Shown: positions 59,789-64,000 of the stretch, one piece after another | Layout: each line of letters starts with the position of its first letter | Numbering within the stretch: the first letter of the stretch is position 1 | Source of the DNA: Owenia fusiformis | Lineage: Eukaryota; Annelida; Polychaeta; Sabellida; Oweniidae | Length of the DNA stretch: 64,000 bases | Reading direction: 5' to 3' | NCBI GenBank assembly: GCA_903813345.2 | Contig: CAIIXF020000011.1 | Span: forward strand, 28,824,166-28,888,165 | Notes under the pieces: model-generated | Database searches by the model: none | What the model saw: the letters and a program-made list of their open reading frames with translations, nothing else | What the model was told of the DNA's origin: nothing | Position numbers and translations under genes: made by a program

Positions 59789-62700
59789 CTTTTTAGGGGC
59801 ATCCTCTTTTTCATCCTTTTTATCTTTTTCACCTTTTTTCTTCTTGTCCTAAAACAAAATGTCAATTATAATATTTTACTTTAAGTAAAGGAAGCAGAGC
59901 TCTTGCCTCATTTAAATCCTTAATGGTTACTTATGAAATTTCCTAAAATCTCATAAAAACAAGATTTCACTGTTAGTGCAAGTTTAAGATCCAGACTCTG
60001 ATATTTGTTCATATGATAGTGCATGCGCTCTATAATCAAAAGGAGAAATTGTCTTACTTTTTCTTTATTTGCTTTTTCCTCTTCATCTTCTTCATCATCT
60101 TCATCGTCCTCATCTTCTTCATCATCTTTTCCCTTCTTCTTTTTATTGTCTTTGTTATCCTTTTTCTTGTCATCTTTTTTCTTTTTGGAGTCTGATAGTA
60201 AAACACAAATTGTAAGCATAAATGACATTTAAATAATGGTTTGGGAAAACTGCAGGAAGAGTTCATAGTATTTCAAATTGTTGGATTTTAATTTCAAAAA
60301 GGTTTAATATAAGGACGAAATCTGTCATTTTTAACATATTGAGGAAAACATTACAAAATATAACAAGGCATTAACATGCAAAATGTCACTATCTGCCATT
60401 TGTCAAACACCGAATGCCTATTGCTGAACACTAACCACCGAACACCATCCACAAAAAGTTGGAAACTATAACAATATATCACCACTTGTGGATATGGAAA
60501 ACTGTAAATGAGTCCATAGTATTTCAAATTGATTGCTTCACCATGGGAGGTAGCCCATGGTTTCACCTTGCATATGTCAACATTTCATATCATTATTTTT
60601 CATAGTTCTTACCTTTTTTATCTTTTTCCTCCTCTTCCTCATCATCATCATCCTCATCCTCTTCTGATTCCTCAGCTTTCTTTTTACCAAATAAACTAAA
60701 TCCTCCTTTTTTCTTTTTAGTGTCCTTTTTAGTGTCTTTCTTAGTTTCCTTTTTCTTATTGTCTTTTTTATTTTTTATATTTTCCTTTTCAGTCTCTTCA
60801 TCTTCTGATTCCTCCTCTTCTTCCTCTTCTGATTCCTCTGAGTCTTCGATTTTCTTGCCCTTCTGAAAAATTCATATTAAAATACAGCAAGATTTTAATA
60901 TATTTCCCAACATTTTGTGTATCTTTATGCAAAATTATGTTGATCTGTTCATTACAAATCACAAAAAAAGCAATGTTTTTTTACTCTGGTAGCTATGGAT
61001 TCAAAATTTAGCACTGTCTTCAAGGTACTTTGATTTTTAAAAGCTATACTTTTGAGAAAGCTTCATCCTTTTGTGTGTGTGTGTGTATAGATGAAAACGA
61101 TTTCCTCTTTCAAAAGGTTGGGACCACTGCAGCAACCAATCCAGGGCTCAGTAAAACAAACACGTAATCCATAATCAAAGTTCAAACTGAAAATGTCAAC
61201 CCTCATTTTTTATAAAAAATCATCCACGTCTAAGATGGAGATAAAGATAAATGAGAACTTACTTTATTTTTAAGAATTCCTTTTTTCTTATCTTTATCTT
61301 TGTTATTTTTAGATTTCTTGGTATCTTTTTCCTCTTCACTATCTTCTTCACTTTCAAATGTGGTTTTCTTTCCTTTCTTTTTGGCAATTTCTTTCTGTTT
61401 TGACTGAAATAGAAAACATTCATCTTCAAGATAAAGTCTAAATGATCTAAACGGGACAAGGAGATTTAAAATACTGCTTCGCTAAATAAACAAGTTCAAA
61501 AGTGCTTGGATTCTTGCCTGAAAGAACCTTAAAAAAGTACAATGTACACGACTACGTGTGTATGCATATTGAGACTTAACACAAATAATCTTAAACCAAG
61601 TGTCTAAACCACCTGACTATACTCTCTACATCATGCACACTGTGTTTATTGGGAGATCAATATGTTTTTAATAGAATAAACAGACACTCCTGACCTTTTG
61701 TTTGATGATTCCTTGACCTTACCTTTTTCTTAATATTCATAATATTATGCTTTATCATGTAAGGGTATTGGCATAACCATCAGAAATGATGTCATCTGTT
61801 ATCCCTACTATATGTACTTTATATAATTACATGTATGTTATTAAGAAATAAAATGAATTGAATTGACAAATCATTTATTTCCTTATGAGTGCCTACCTTA
61901 AACTTTGACTCTAAATCATCCTCTTCTTCACTGTCTTCTTCTTCCGATTCTTCTTCTTCCTTCTTATCATTCATGGAAGTCTGTAAACACAGAGAATCAT
62001 CCCAGCTCAGTTTGGAGATTCAGTATTTTAAGGGAAATCAACATGCAGAACTGCTTCATTTTCGCAATAACATTTTAGAGGTCTACCATATAATTCAATG
62101 ATTATAAAATCAAAGAACATGTTTACTAAAATTAGCATATCATATAGAGATTATGTGTTTTATTTGATTATTTTATTCTTCATATTTATCTCTCAAGCCA
62201 TACATCTAGTAAAACAAATCGTTACACAACAATACTAATAATAGTACAAACATGTAAATATGGAAAGGCGGTGACGCTGCTTGGTAATCAATCAAAATTA
62301 ACATTAACATCACAAATGTACCCGAAAGACTAAACTCAACAAGATTTTGTCCTGCCAATCTGTCCGGCAAACTGATATAGCACCTGAGTGTGCAATAAAA
62401 TTCAAAAGTAAATATAGTATGAGCAACGACTTTCATAATAGTACATAAACTCAAAGTTTGTTGAGCAAGTTACATACCGAGTTAAGTTTTTTATTGAGCT
62501 TTCTGATTTCATGATCATCTGGAGAAAATGTGCGGGTATGGTTAGGTCCCTTGGCTAGTATGTGTCGCTATAAATACAAAAATAAATAAATAAAAGAACA
62601 TAGTACAAATTACGACAAAAGTTCACTGTGCACAGACTCTTATCTGTTATCCCATATGTTGTGTTACTAGTAACTAGCCTATATATTACAAGTACATTTT

Positions 62701-63718
62701 GAAAATGCAAGATTTTCATTTTTATCCATTAGCAATAATGCATTGATCAATATTTTGACATAATTTTGTATCATTTTGAATTTCTTGTCATTCATGCATT
62801 TTACAGCATGAAAGAGAACATCTAGTAAAATAGAGATATGAACTCTTGGAATAAAAAACAAAACAATCAGACAACGATATTACACTTCTACACATTTACA
62901 ATCTATAAAGTATCTATTAAATAAATCTACCATTTGTCTCTTATGAGCACACAGTTCCAATGAGTGCACATGCAACTTATGTTGAATATGTTCTCAAGAA
63001 AACACAAAGTATAATGCATTAGTTAGGGAATACAGAAAATTTTATTCTGTTCATTGTTAAAAGAATGAAATCGTATAGCGATTGATGTCTTTGGCAATGG
63101 CCAGAATAAAATCTTTCTAAATCTTTCGTATATGTGCTAATTAAAATCTCTCTAACCCTTTTAAATTTCAACTTGGAAACCACTGTGTGCTCATTAGGAG
63201 AATATGGTATTACAAATTTTAAACATTGGGGGTTCTGTTCTTAAAACAAAGGCTTTCAGTGCTACATATAATATATGAGTCAAGGTAGTGGGGAAGGAAG
63301 TTATGATAGTCTTTAACAAATGATAGTACATACGTGTATTGTAATGGAAAGGAAGTGGGGGTCATTATCTATATTTGAGACAGATTAACTAAAGAAGAAA
63401 AGATATAAGAATAAAACAGAATCATAATCGATAGGATCATATACAGTCTACAGAAGGAGGGCTGGTCTATGTTATTGAATTTTGGCCACCATCTTGAATG
63501 ATACTAACTGCAGTTAGACTCATCCAGCTGTGGAAGTTGGAACAGTGAGTTATGAGTAGGAATAAAACAGAATCATAATCAATAGGATCATATACAGTCT
63601 ACAGAAGGAGGGCTGGTCTATGTTATGGACTTACTCCCTCCACACCAGGTTTTGGTTTTGTTTTGTCTTGCTTAGTTTTTGCAGCTATATTAGATTTTCC
63701 ACCAGCCTTATCCTTGGT
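59789..63718 (-). CDS. Lys/Glu/Asp-rich charged protein, seven internal exons, both ends unseen
   Basis: In transcript order the exons are 63718-63635, 62567-62478, 61980-61897, 61403-61263, 60862-60613, 60191-60058 and 59848-59789. Each is flanked by AG and GT with good donors (GTAAGT, GTATGT, GTAGGC, GTAAGA, GTCAGT), and all joins keep frame (281 codons in sum). All junctions are phase 0 except the one between exons five and six (phase 1). The first exon is Lys-rich. The second holds the only ordinary-looking segment, RHILAKGPNHTRTFSPDDHE followed by IRKLNKKLN. The others alternate poly-acidic (EEEESEEED) and Lys-rich blocks, with GGFSLFGKKK in exon five. The protein is expected to be disordered and may be a nuclear, linker or tail segment of a larger protein. 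I do not recognise the family. No start or stop codon is assigned. Confidence 0.75.
63409..63626. repeat. 67-bp direct repeat, two copies 151 bp apart
   Basis: 63409-63475 and 63560-63626 are identical except at one position. The shared block includes AATAAAACAGAATCATAATC and AGAAGGAGGGCTGGTCTATG. The second copy ends 8 bp before an exon boundary (63635). Confidence 0.85.
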
Positions 63719-64000
63719 CTATAAGCATGCATTAAACCAATCATAAATTTTGAACTGAGAAACGGATTTGTTTAGAAATTAACATATAAGAATAACAATT
63801 ATAATACTGCAAGATGGATCAGGGGCCTAATCTTTTCATAAATAATATGTTTGGCTTTGATAAAACTAGATAACAAATCTATCAGGAGTTCTTACATTCT
63901 GAAATATGTGAGGATCCTGACCTCAATTTAAAACAAAACAAAACAAGCATATCACCTCTGACTGTGTTATTATAAAAACCTAGCTATGCGGTAATTAACA
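63719..64000. other. Right edge, intron of the charged-protein gene
   Basis: No exon is recognised in the last ~280 bp. Upstream exons of the gene are probably outside the window. Confidence 0.35.

Noticed and set aside
60013-60232. Ser-rich and Phe-rich frames on the plus strand
   Set aside because: Complement of the Lys/Asp/Glu-rich exon at 60058-60191.
1-64000. CRISPR array, operon promoters or bacterial elements
   Set aside because: Intron-exon structure and gene families are animal. The spaced palindromes at 3.6-4.5 kb are foldback DNA without unique spacers.

Overview
The window is AT-rich DNA from an invertebrate animal, most likely a marine one. Several genes have short coding exons split by GT-AG introns. 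The recognisable families (Brachyury T-box factor, AIG1/GIMAP GTPase, class A GPCR, MRH/mannose-6-phosphate-receptor-like protein, DUF229-type membrane protein) are metazoan. Intergenic and intronic DNA is full of foldback and MITE-like elements. I cannot name the species from sequence alone.

Layout, left to right. 1-928 (minus) is the 5' part of a DUF229-like type II membrane protein cut by the window edge. 929-17.7 kb holds no gene I can support and is largely repeats: a tandem 422-bp unit with internal palindromes, an 854-bp palindrome, and a 4.6-kb foldback transposon carrying a second element inside it. 17815-20376 (plus) encodes an 853-aa, mostly disordered protein in one coding exon. 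24910-32750 (minus) is a complete seven-exon Brachyury-like T-box gene whose exons join in frame to 492 aa. 36152-47189 (plus) is a seven-exon gene for a 281-aa single-pass receptor with an MRH/ATG27-like ectodomain and an M6PR-like tail. Its 8.6-kb fifth intron contains, on the opposite strand, a single-exon gene (39776-42565) for a 929-aa multipass membrane protein. 49180-51646 (minus) is a two-exon AIG1/GIMAP GTPase whose first exon encodes a near-consensus PBZ (poly(ADP-ribose)-binding) zinc finger. 52547-53942 is a foldback element built from degenerate AAAGCG/CGCTTT words. 56013-57143 (plus) is an intronless class A GPCR with non-canonical switch motifs. 59789-63718 (minus) holds seven internal exons of a gene for a highly charged Lys/Glu/Asp-rich protein whose ends I cannot see.

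The genes form no pathway or operon, as expected for animal DNA. Brachyury and the MRH gene are divergent and share a 3.4-kb upstream interval. The strongest candidate for something undescribed is the PBZ-GIMAP fusion, which would link poly(ADP-ribose) recognition to an immunity-type GTPase. The nested gene and the foldback elements are the next most interesting structures.
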